The position numbers and the translations under genes are program-made. Below, piece after piece: positions 22,255 to 29,476 of a stretch of DNA of 64,000 nt. The notes beneath the pieces were generated by a model. That model worked only from the letters and a program-made list of their open reading frames with translations, was not told where the DNA came from and did no database searches. Each line of letters begins with the position of its first letter. Position 1 is the first letter of the stretch. Source of the DNA: an uncultured Collinsella sp. (GTDB taxonomy: Bacteria; Actinomycetota; Coriobacteriia; Coriobacteriales; Coriobacteriaceae); assembly GCA_900544205.1 (NCBI GenBank), contig UQUG01000001.1, positions 1 through 64,000 of the forward strand. The letters run 5' to 3'.

Positions 22255-24249
22255 ATGGCGAAGGATAGCGCTCATGAGTTCTCAGACGCCGAGATTCGGG
22301 CGTTCGAGCGCGAGGTGGCGGGAGTGTACGGCGAGGCGAGCAAGACGGCCTACGCCGACCTCAAGCGCTATCTGGCGCAGTTCGAGGCCGACGACGAGAG
22401 GATGCGCGGACGGCTCGAGGCCGGCGAGATCACCAAGGCGCAATACAGGTCTTGGCGAAGCGGGAAGATAGCGGCGGGCAGGCGCTACCGAATCGTCCTC
22501 AAGCAGTGCGCCGAGGCCATGACGCATGCGAACGTCGTCGCAGCCGCCGCCATCGAGGGCAGGCTGCCCGAGGTCTACGCCGAGAACTACAACTACGGCA
22601 CGTGGCAGGTCGAGAGCGCCGTGGGCGTTGACACGGCCTACGCACTGCAGGACGCGTCAACCGTCCAGAGGCTGCTCACCGACCACGACAGCTACCTGCC
22701 CAAGCCGTCCGTCAACGTCGCCAAGGACACGGCATGGAACCGGCGGCTCATCGCCAACCAGATCACGCAGGGCGTGCTGCTCGGCGAGTCGATACCCAAG
22801 ATCGCGAAGCGCATCCAGGACGTGACGGGGTCCAACCGCGCGGCGGCGGTGCGCCTGGCGCGGACCTCGACGACGGCGGCGGAGAACGCCGGGCGCGTCG
22901 ACAGCTACAAGAGGGCCAAGGGGCTCGGCATCAAGGTGCAGCAGGAATGGATGGCGACGCTTGACCTGCGTACGCGCTCGAGCCACAGGCAGCTCGACGG
23001 CGAGAAGGTCGAAGTCGGCGAGAAGTTCAGCAACGGGTGCCGCTACCCGGGCGACCCCGAGGCGCCGTATGCCGAGACGTGCAACTGCCGATGCACGCTG
23101 GTGGCGTGCTGTGACGGGCTCGACGTGCTCGACGGCGAGCGGTTCAGCCGCCTGCCCGAGGGCATGACCTACGAGGAATGGAAGGCGGGCAAGCCTGCCG
23201 TCAACGGCACCAAGCCCGCGAACCGCACCATCTCCGAGTTCATGGACATGCCCGGCACGGCCCGCAAGCTCGATGCCGCCGGGGTGTCCGCGACCGAGGC
23301 GAGAAAGAGGCTCACCGAGCAGCTCAAGGAGTACGGCATACCGTCCGGCTCGTTCCGCAAGATGAGCGCCGGCGACCAGCAGAAGGTGTTGGACGCGGCG
23401 CTGGCCCGAATTCGGCGCATCGCGGGCAAGCCCGATATGTCTGCTTCCGTCTACTCGTGCCTCAATGAGGATCAAAGGGATGCGGTGAAAGGCATTCTCA
23501 AGCGTTCGGACAAGGCTGCCCGTAGCGTTTACCTGAAGCATGAGCGGGATTTCGTTTTGCTGAACGGCGGATGGGGCGGAACCGCCCACTACAGCCCAAC
23601 GGACGGTGGCGTGAGGCTCAACCTTGAAATAGTGTTTTCGAAAGATGGATTGAGACCCCAAGGAACGACCTGGTTCCACGAGTTCGGGCATATGATCGAC
23701 GGCCTGCACGCGGACATCTCGAGGACGTACGGCGGCGGCGTGTTCGCCAAGACCATAAAGAGCGAGGTCGAAGCCTACATTGACGCAAGGCACAAGGAGA
23801 TGCGCGATGGGCTCAAACGGGCAGTCAAGTCAAAGGACATCGGATGGCTCGAGTCGAATGGCTACCTCATGGAATGGCATGCTGACTACCTAAGGAGACA
23901 TCCTGACAAGGTGGCCGAGGCGCTCTCGGGCCTCAAGCACACGAAGGCTGCCACATATAGTTCCGTCGCCTCCGAGATAGGGGAGATGAGCAATGCCGAA
24001 AAGGCCGACCTTTCCGACCTTTTCGGCGGGGCAACGCTGAACAAGTGTAACGATGGATGGGGCCACAGCAAGAGTTATTGGCGGCCAAAGGGGGCGTCCG
24101 AGGACTACCAGCTGGCAAGGCTTGCGCAAGAGGGCTTCGCCGAGTTCTTCAGCGCAAGCACCGCGAACCCGGAATCTCTCGCCGTCCTGCGCAAATACCT
24201 ACCGGAATCGAGTAAAATATTTGACGAGATGATGAAGGAGGGGCTGTGA
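22255..24249 (+). CDS. MuF-type minor head protein fused to a C-terminal metallopeptidase (putative polymorphic toxin)
   Basis: 664 residues from ATG 22255 (TTGGAGG ribosome site; an earlier in-frame ATG at 22228 lacks one). Residues 1-320 are the MuF head-morphogenesis region: long helices, NRAAAVRLARTSTTAAENAG, EWMATLDLRTRSSHRQLDGE and ETCNCRCTLVA. Residues about 400-664 form a different domain with the zinc motif HEFGH (475-479) and a probable third ligand in QEGFAEFF. MuF proteins with swapped C-terminal toxin domains are a known prophage polymorphic-toxin class. The DNA of this C-terminal part is visibly more AT-rich than the MuF part. Two small genes behind it could be immunity proteins. 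Confidence 0.85.
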   Translation: MAKDSAHEFSDAEIRAFEREVAGVYGEASKTAYADLKRYLAQFEADDERMRGRLEAGEITKAQYRSWRSGKIAAGRRYRIVLKQCAEAMTHANVVAAAAIEGRLPEVYAENYNYGTWQVESAVGVDTAYALQDASTVQRLLTDHDSYLPKPSVNVAKDTAWNRRLIANQITQGVLLGESIPKIAKRIQDVTGSNRAAAVRLARTSTTAAENAGRVDSYKRAKGLGIKVQQEWMATLDLRTRSSHRQLDGEKVEVGEKFSNGCRYPGDPEAPYAETCNCRCTLVACCDGLDVLDGERFSRLPEGMTYEEWKAGKPAVNGTKPANRTISEFMDMPGTARKLDAAGVSATEARKRLTEQLKEYGIPSGSFRKMSAGDQQKVLDAALARIRRIAGKPDMSASVYSCLNEDQRDAVKGILKRSDKAARSVYLKHERDFVLLNGGWGGTAHYSPTDGGVRLNLEIVFSKDGLRPQGTTWFHEFGHMIDGLHADISRTYGGGVFAKTIKSEVEAYIDARHKEMRDGLKRAVKSKDIGWLESNGYLMEWHADYLRRHPDKVAEALSGLKHTKAATYSSVASEIGEMSNAEKADLSDLFGGATLNKCNDGWGHSKSYWRPKGASEDYQLARLAQEGFAEFFSASTANPESLAVLRKYLPESSKIFDEMMKEGL

Positions 24250-24428
24250 TGGTTGCCGAATTGCATACATGGGAGCAGGTCGACAAGCTCGCGGCCAACT
24301 TCGAGGAGCGTTTCGGCTATGAGCCGATATGGTACGGCAATGTCGATGAGGTCTATGCAGCCCTCAAGGAGTCGCTCGACTCTGGCGTTCCAAAACTCGA
24401 GAGGCAGGACCCCGAAATCTGTCTCTAG
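24249..24428 (+). CDS. Small protein coupled to the MuF toxin gene, possible immunity
   Basis: 59 residues, ATG sharing a base with the toxin stop (an in-frame GTG three bases upstream is also possible). AELHTWEQVDKLAANFEERFGYEPIWYGNVDEVYAALKESL is acidic and helical. No family recognised. Direct coupling to a toxin-domain gene suggests an immunity or chaperone role (inference). Confidence 0.5.
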   Translation: MVAELHTWEQVDKLAANFEERFGYEPIWYGNVDEVYAALKESLDSGVPKLERQDPEICL

Positions 24429-24481
24429 CGTATAACGACGTATCATCAAGGTCGACGAGTGCCTGACGACAAGAGGTTGAC

Positions 24482-24748
24482 ATGCTCACATTGGAAGAGG
24501 CCATAAAGCCGATTCTGGAAGAGGAGGCCGTAGACGGATACGGCCCGGTGTGCGCATACGAGGGCAAATACCATTGGTTCGTCGGTTTCGGTTTCGATGG
24601 AAAGATGGCCCCGGGCGACACTCCGTATGCCATCGACAAGGAAACGGGGAAGATTGACTTCTTCCCGATTCCATTTTTCCTCAGAGGCGAGAGCTCGTCT
24701 GCTATCGAGCTTGAGATGGACAAGGCCCACGAGGTAAAAATCCAATAG
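24482..24748 (+). CDS. Immunity-like protein (YrhB/Imm35-like features)
   Basis: 88 residues. LTLEEAIKPILEEE, HWFVGFGFDGK and YAIDKETGKIDFFPIPFF resemble YrhB/Imm35-type immunity proteins, which carry a DKxTG turn before a hydrophobic strand. The resemblance is by eye only. It lies between the toxin-bearing MuF gene and a terminator, so the three genes end one transcript. Base composition is like the toxin C-terminus rather than the phage structural genes. Confidence 0.55.
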   Translation: MLTLEEAIKPILEEEAVDGYGPVCAYEGKYHWFVGFGFDGKMAPGDTPYAIDKETGKIDFFPIPFFLRGESSSAIELEMDKAHEVKIQ

Positions 24749-24758
24749 ATCACAGCGG

Positions 24759-24782
24759 GCCCCGCCACGGCGGGGCTTTTTT
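24759..24782 (+). terminator. Terminator after the putative immunity gene
   Basis: 7-bp GC stem (24759-24765 with 24770-24776) with a CACG loop and a six-T tract. Confidence 0.9.
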
Positions 24783-24833
24783 CATGCCGCGTGACCGTGC
24801 CGCGACACTGCCCGCAGAGAGATTGGGGCAGGC

Positions 24834-25055
24834 ATGAAAGAGCTATTCACTTGTGCGAACTGCGGCGACTGCGCCGTAAAGCTGGGCTTCGGCTTCACGT
24901 TCCCGGATACCTACATCTGCACGCAGCGCGGCGACGAGGTCGAGCCCGACGACGGATGCACGCTCGGGTGCGAGGGCGTTCCGATGCAGGCCATCGAGGC
25001 CATCGAGGCGGACGTCAACGGCCGCGTGGGCTACGGGTGCGAGGTGCTCGACTGA
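24834..25055 (+). CDS. Small Cys-rich phage protein, 73 residues
   Basis: FTCANCGDCAVKL then CTQRGDEVEPDDGCTLGCEG form likely metal ligands. Overlaps the next gene by 1 base. Unknown function; such proteins occur among head genes of related phages. Confidence 0.55.
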   Translation: MKELFTCANCGDCAVKLGFGFTFPDTYICTQRGDEVEPDDGCTLGCEGVPMQAIEAIEADVNGRVGYGCEVLD

Positions 25056-25477
25056 TGGCTTACGGGCTCGTCGGCGGCGTCGGCGACCACGGCCGGCACG
25101 GCACCCTCATCACCGAGGAGATCGTAAACGCTGCGAAGCTGGATACCGCCGAGTGCATCGAGATACGGCAGAACAACATCGAGCAGGTCGAGAAGGCCCT
25201 CTTGCGCGCCTACAAGACGGGCCTAGAGGAGATAGGCCTCGTCGCGGAGGGCTACGCCAAGGCGACGTGCCCGGTCGATACGGGCAGGTTGCGCAACTCC
25301 GTCACGCACCTACTCAAAGGCTACGACTGCTTCATCGGGACCAACGTCGAGTACGCGCCGTACGTCGAGGAGGGGACTTCCCGCATGAAGGGCAAGCACT
25401 TCCTGCGCAAGGCGGCAACGGGTCACGGTGATACGTACCGGGCGATTCTCGAGAAGCACCTGAGGGGTGGCGCGTAG
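25055..25477 (+). CDS. HK97 gp10-like head-tail/neck protein
   Basis: 140 residues. ATCPVDTGRLRNSVTH, VEYAPYVEEGTSRMKGKHFLRKAA is the signature of the HK97 gp10/tail-completion family (cPvdTGrLr.S ... YA.yvE.Gt ... fl.kA). Usually encoded after the coat protein; here it precedes the scaffold. Helps join head and tail. Confidence 0.85.
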   Translation: MAYGLVGGVGDHGRHGTLITEEIVNAAKLDTAECIEIRQNNIEQVEKALLRAYKTGLEEIGLVAEGYAKATCPVDTGRLRNSVTHLLKGYDCFIGTNVEYAPYVEEGTSRMKGKHFLRKAATGHGDTYRAILEKHLRGGA

Positions 25478-25586
25478 GGCCGCGTTACTCCGCTTGGATA
25501 CTCACCCTTGCCGCGAGGTATTGCGGCGCGGGCCCTGCCGAGGCAACAGGCTGGGACCCGCCCATTCCGAAGCAAGGGAGATTCTG

Positions 25587-26150
25587 TTGGCACTCACGCG
25601 AAAGATGCTCAAGGCAATGGGCATCGAGGACGAGAAGATCGACCAGATCATCGAGGAGCACGCCGAGAGCGTGGACGCGCTCAAGGCGCAGCGCGACGAG
25701 TTCAAGGAGGCCGCGGACAAGGCGGACGGCTACAAGAAGGAGCTGGACGCACTCAAGGCCAAGGGCGAGGGCGCGGACGAGTACGAGGAAAAGTACAAGG
25801 CCGCCGTCAAGAACCTAGAGGACTACAAGGCCAAGGTCGAGGGCGAGAAGGCCGCAGCCGAGAAGCGCGGCCTGTACCGAGAGCTGCTCAAGTCGGCGGG
25901 CGTCGACCCCAAGCGCATCGAAACCGTTCTCAAGGTCTCCGACCTCGAGAGCGTGACCGTCAAGGACGGCGCTATCGAGGACGCGGACAAGCTGACCGAG
26001 GGCATCAAGGCCGACTGGGCCGACTTCATCGCAACCACGACCGTCAAGGGTGCCGACGTGGCCCACGCCCCCAAGGGCGAGGGCGGCAAGGACATCAACG
26101 AAATGAGCACCGCCGAGTACATGAAGTACAAGGCGGAGCAGAGAGGCTAA
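25587..26150 (+). CDS. Scaffold protein (GP20-like)
   Basis: 187 residues from TTG 25587 (AAGGGAG ribosome site). Long charged coiled coil (KAQRDEFKEAADKADGYKKELDALKAKGEG) followed by LYRELLKSAGVDPKRIETVLKVSDLESVTVKDGAI and an Asp-rich end, the pattern of the phage GP20-type scaffold. It guides procapsid assembly and is placed just before the coat gene. Confidence 0.9.
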   Translation: MALTRKMLKAMGIEDEKIDQIIEEHAESVDALKAQRDEFKEAADKADGYKKELDALKAKGEGADEYEEKYKAAVKNLEDYKAKVEGEKAAAEKRGLYRELLKSAGVDPKRIETVLKVSDLESVTVKDGAIEDADKLTEGIKADWADFIATTTVKGADVAHAPKGEGGKDINEMSTAEYMKYKAEQRG

Positions 26151-26159
26151 GGGGTATCT

Positions 26160-27041
26160 ATGTCGAACACCATCCTTACACCCAACATCATCGCCAACGA
26201 GGCGCTGGACGTTCTGCGCACCAACGCCGTCATGGCAAACCTCGTCCACCGCGATTACTCCTCCGAGTTCGTCGCGGGAGTGGGCGACACCATCACCGTC
26301 CGCAAGCCCGCCACCTTCGAGGCCAAGGAGTTCACCACCGAGGTCGAGGTGCAGGACGCCACGGAGGGCAAGGTCCCCGTCAAGATGGACAAGCTGCTCG
26401 ACGTGACGTTCGCCGTCACGTCCAAGGAGCTGACGATGGGCATCGTCGACTTCTCCGCACAATTCCTCGTCCCGGCGATGCAGGCCTTCGCCGACAAGAT
26501 CGACGGCTACCTGCTCAAGCTCGAGAAGGACGTCACGAACCGCGTCGACCACACCAAGGGCGCCATCGCCGTGGCGGACATCATCGCCGCCCGCAAGTTC
26601 CTCGTGGACGCCAAAGCACCCTCCACGGAGCGCCGCTTCGTCTACGGCTCCCAGGCCGAGGCCGACCTGCTTAACACCGAGGCGTTCACCAACGCCTCCG
26701 CCGTCGGCGACAACGGCACCGCCCTCAAGGAGGCATCGCTTGGCCGCAAGTACGGCCTCGACTTCTACTGCGACCAGAACGTGCAGAAGACCACGGCAGA
26801 GACGGCCAACTACACGCCGTCCATCGCTTTCCACAAGAACGCCTTCGCGCTCGTGACCCGTCAGCTCGAGATGCCGCTCGGCGCCCCCAAGGCGTACTCC
26901 ACTTCCTACGACGGCTTCGGCCTGCGCGTCGTGCAGGGCTACGACCAGAAGACCAAGACCGACACCGTCTCCATCGACATGCTCTGCGGCGTCAAGACCC
27001 TCAGCCCCGAGCTCGCCGCCGTCATCACCGATAAGCGATAG
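26160..27041 (+). CDS. Major capsid protein (P22 coat-like family)
   Basis: 293 residues. ILTPNIIANEALDVLRTNAVMANLVHRDYSSEFVAGVGDTITVRKPATF is typical of the P22-like coat family. The rest has the expected PVKMDKLLDVTFAVTSKELTM and ALVTRQLEMPLGAPKAYSTSYDGFGLRVVQGYD. Follows the scaffold by 9 bases and should be the most abundant late product. Confidence 0.9.
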   Translation: MSNTILTPNIIANEALDVLRTNAVMANLVHRDYSSEFVAGVGDTITVRKPATFEAKEFTTEVEVQDATEGKVPVKMDKLLDVTFAVTSKELTMGIVDFSAQFLVPAMQAFADKIDGYLLKLEKDVTNRVDHTKGAIAVADIIAARKFLVDAKAPSTERRFVYGSQAEADLLNTEAFTNASAVGDNGTALKEASLGRKYGLDFYCDQNVQKTTAETANYTPSIAFHKNAFALVTRQLEMPLGAPKAYSTSYDGFGLRVVQGYDQKTKTDTVSIDMLCGVKTLSPELAAVITDKR

Positions 27042-27049
27042 GCGCAGAG

Positions 27050-27466
27050 ATGCTCGAGCAGGTGCTTCTGTCGTTGCGCAACTGGTTCGTCGCCGACAAG
27101 CGCACGGGGCGCGTCCACATCGAGGACGGCCGCCTCGTGCCGCCCGCGGCCCTCGGCCTCAAGGAGGGCCAGTACGTCCGCATCACGGGCTCGACGTTCA
27201 ACGACGGGCTGCACGCGTGGCCCTACAACGGACTCACGGACGAGGAGTTCGTCGGCACCGTCTGGGCGCTCGCCATCCCGCAGGCCGTGGTCGACCTCGC
27301 TGACGAGATCGCAGCGTGGCAGACCGAGCACGCCAAGGAGCTGGACAGCCCGTACGCATCCGAGAGCTTCGGCGGCTACAGCTACACGCGCGTCGGCGGC
27401 GACGGCTCGCCCATCACGTGGCGGCAGCAGTTCAAGGCGCGTCTCGACCCTTGGAGAAAGCTGTGA
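27050..27466 (+). CDS. Head-tail connector protein
   Basis: 138 residues, first gene after the coat. LRNWFVADKRTGRVHIEDGRLV and YNGLTDEEFVGTVWALAIPQAVVDLADEIAAWQ, ending in SPITWRQQFKARLDPWRKL, the kind of adaptor that attaches beneath the portal. 4-base overlap with the next gene. Confidence 0.75.
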   Translation: MLEQVLLSLRNWFVADKRTGRVHIEDGRLVPPAALGLKEGQYVRITGSTFNDGLHAWPYNGLTDEEFVGTVWALAIPQAVVDLADEIAAWQTEHAKELDSPYASESFGGYSYTRVGGDGSPITWRQQFKARLDPWRKL

Positions 27467-27816
27467 GCCGCCTGTACGAGCGCATGGCGGTGGCGTGCGC
27501 GAGGCTCGTCTCAAAGACCGAGCCTGACGGCGAGGGCGGCTTCAAGACCGTCCTCGCCGTAGGCGACGGCTTCACGGCGGCAATCGTGCGCGAAAGCTCG
27601 ACGGCCTCGCGCATCGCGGAGCACGACGGCGTGAGGAACGTCTACACCGTGACGACCGCCGAGCCGCTGCGCTACGGCGACCTCTTCCAGCGTGCGTTCG
27701 ACGGGCAGGTATTCCGGTGCACATCGAACGCGGACGACGGCGCCGCGCCGTGCTGCGCGTCGTTTGGCTTCGGCCAGTGCAGCGCGGAGGAGTGGGAGGT
27801 GCCGGATGGCGACTAA
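27463..27816 (+). CDS. Head-closure/minor tail protein
   Basis: 117 residues from a GTG overlapping the previous stop. YERMAVACARLVSKTEPDGEGGFKT and RYGDLFQRAFDGQVFRCTSNADD suggest the small beta-barrel stopper class. Assignment is mainly from order (second gene after coat, before tail completion). Confidence 0.65.
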   Translation: MSRLYERMAVACARLVSKTEPDGEGGFKTVLAVGDGFTAAIVRESSTASRIAEHDGVRNVYTVTTAEPLRYGDLFQRAFDGQVFRCTSNADDGAAPCCASFGFGQCSAEEWEVPDGD

Positions 27817-28174
27817 GGCGGCAGCGCTGCAGGCTTGGCTCGAGGGCTTCGGCCTTCCCGTGTACCGCGACTCGGCGGTGCCGGGCGAGGCGAAGATGCC
27901 CTACATCACCTACGACCTGCCGACCGCGTCGTTCGGCACGCAGTGCAACTCCGAGGTGAACCTCTGGTTCCGTATATCGTCCGAGGCCGCGCCGAACGCC
28001 AAGGCCGAGGAGATCGCCCGGGCGCTGGGGCTGTCGGGCGTGCTGCTGCCGTGCGACGGCGGCGGCATGTGGGTGATGCAGGGCGAGCCGTTCTGCAACG
28101 CCATGGCCGACGAGGACAACGCCGTGAAGCGCCGAATCATCAACCTGACCATTGAGTACATGACCAGCTACTAG
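27806..28174 (+). CDS. Tail terminator/completion-like protein
   Basis: 122 residues. LQAWLEGFGLPVYRDSAVPGEAKMPYITYDLP, NSEVNLWFRI and RRIINLTIEYM fit the small tail-completion proteins encoded just before the major tail protein. Overlaps the preceding gene by 11 bases. Confidence 0.7.
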   Translation: MATKAAALQAWLEGFGLPVYRDSAVPGEAKMPYITYDLPTASFGTQCNSEVNLWFRISSEAAPNAKAEEIARALGLSGVLLPCDGGGMWVMQGEPFCNAMADEDNAVKRRIINLTIEYMTSY

Positions 28175-28182
28175 GAGGTCAT

Positions 28183-28752
28183 ATGTCTAAGTTCACGCGC
28201 ATCCCCGAGAACACGTTCAAGGAGATCGTCATCAACGCGGGCCTACTCGCCACGAATTTCAACCCCAAGACAGCCGAGGTCGCGGAGTCCGAGCTGATGG
28301 GCGCGACGAGCGGCGGAACCAGCTTCGCCGCCACGCCCAACTTCATCGACTACGGCGAGGATATCGACAACTGCCCCGCCAACACGATGGAGCTCAAGCG
28401 TATCGACAGCATCGAGGCCAAGCTGAGCGGCACATTCGTGACGCTGAACACCGCACTCGGCAAGAAGCTCGCAGCCGCAGCCGACGAGACCGAGGGGAAG
28501 ATCGTCCCGCGCTCCGCGCTCTCGGAGGAGGACTTCGCCGACATCTGGCTCATCGGCGATTACTCGGGCGAGAACGGCAACGGCTATATCGCCGTCCGCC
28601 TCATCAACGCACTCAACACGGGCGGTCTGCAAATCACGACGCAGAACAAGGCCAAGGGCCAGTTCGCGTTCGAGTTCACGGGCCACTATTCAATCAAGAA
28701 CCCCGAGATCGTGCCCTACGAGCTGTATATCAAACAGGAGATTGGAGCCTAA
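28183..28752 (+). CDS. Major tail tube protein
   Basis: 189 residues with an AGGAGGTC ribosome site. GATSGGTSFAATPNFIDYGEDIDNCPANTMELKRI and LSEEDFADIWLIGDYS and FAFEFTGHYSIKNPEIVPYELYI fit the siphovirus tail tube family. Next come the frameshifted assembly chaperones and the tape measure. Confidence 0.85.
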   Translation: MSKFTRIPENTFKEIVINAGLLATNFNPKTAEVAESELMGATSGGTSFAATPNFIDYGEDIDNCPANTMELKRIDSIEAKLSGTFVTLNTALGKKLAAAADETEGKIVPRSALSEEDFADIWLIGDYSGENGNGYIAVRLINALNTGGLQITTQNKAKGQFAFEFTGHYSIKNPEIVPYELYIKQEIGA

Positions 28753-28754
28753 CC

Positions 28755-29180
28755 ATGAAGCTGGACAACCTTAACGCCGACGAGTTCCAGAATGCCATGT
28801 GCCTGTTGGCGGACGTGGCGGAGGACGTCATGAACGGCGAACTCGGCGCAAAGGCAAAGGCCTCCTACGCCAAGTTCCGCTCCGACTCCGCCAAGGCCAA
28901 GGCCAAGGCGACCGCCAAGGCGAAGGGCGACCCCGAGGCCGCGAAAGCAGCCGCCACCGCCGAGGTCAACGGCCTCGCCGTGGACATGGTGGTGGGGCTT
29001 CTGCCCGACGTGCTGCGCCAGGGTGGCGAGATCAGCTACAAGCTGCTCGCCGCACTCGACGGCCAGACGCTCGAGGAGTACAAGGCCGACTTCACCGTCA
29101 AGAAGTGGGTGAACGACATCAAGGATGCCATCGACGGCATCGACGGCATCAAGGACATTCTGGCTCCTTTTTTTGGATAG
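28755..29180 (+). CDS. Tail assembly chaperone (gpG-like)
   Basis: 141 residues in the unshifted frame, helical and Ala/Lys rich, ending ...LAPFFG. Located between tail tube and tape measure, where chaperone G lies in lambda-like phages. The last codons before the stop lie on a seven-T slippery run, allowing a longer GT-type product ending at 29476. Confidence 0.85.
   Translation: MKLDNLNADEFQNAMCLLADVAEDVMNGELGAKAKASYAKFRSDSAKAKAKATAKAKGDPEAAKAAATAEVNGLAVDMVVGLLPDVLRQGGEISYKLLAALDGQTLEEYKADFTVKKWVNDIKDAIDGIDGIKDILAPFFG
29168..29174 (+). promoter_or_regulatory. Slippery heptamer for a -1 programmed frameshift
   Basis: Seven T arranged as T TTT TTT in the zero frame, six bases before the last stop of the gpG-like frame region. 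A -1 slip continues TGG ATA GCC into an open frame ending at 29476. This is the classic tail-chaperone arrangement. Confidence 0.85.
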
Positions 29181-29476
29181 CCGCCGAGGACCCATCTCAC
29201 ATATGGCTCTGTCTGGGCGAGTACGTCGGGCCACGGCGTGCTCGCCCTTTCTCTAGGTACATGGTCGCGCGGTGGCGCGAGCGGGACGAGCGGGAGGCGT
29301 TCCGCGTGTACCTGAGCGAGTCGGTGCGCCTCATGGCGCAGGGGAAGTGGCTCAAGGAACCCTTCCTGAGCATCGTCAACGGCGGTGCGGGCGATGGGTC
29401 CGAGGCGGAGGACACGCGCGGCGGCGACGAGATCGCCGCAGACATCATCGAGCGGATAGGATTGAAGGTGGTCTAG
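29174..29476 (+). CDS. Frameshift extension of the tail assembly chaperone (gpT-like part)
   Basis: About 100 residues with no good independent start (W I A A E D P S H I W L C L G E Y V G P ... IADIIERIGLKVV pattern). Joined to the gpG-like protein by a -1 shift it gives a GT-like fusion of about 240 residues. Such fusions bind the tape measure during tail assembly. Ends directly before the tape-measure start. Confidence 0.8.
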   Translation, partial: WIAAEDPSHIWLCLGEYVGPRRARPFSRYMVARWRERDEREAFRVYLSESVRLMAQGKWLKEPFLSIVNGGAGDGSEAEDTRGGDEIAADIIERIGLKVV

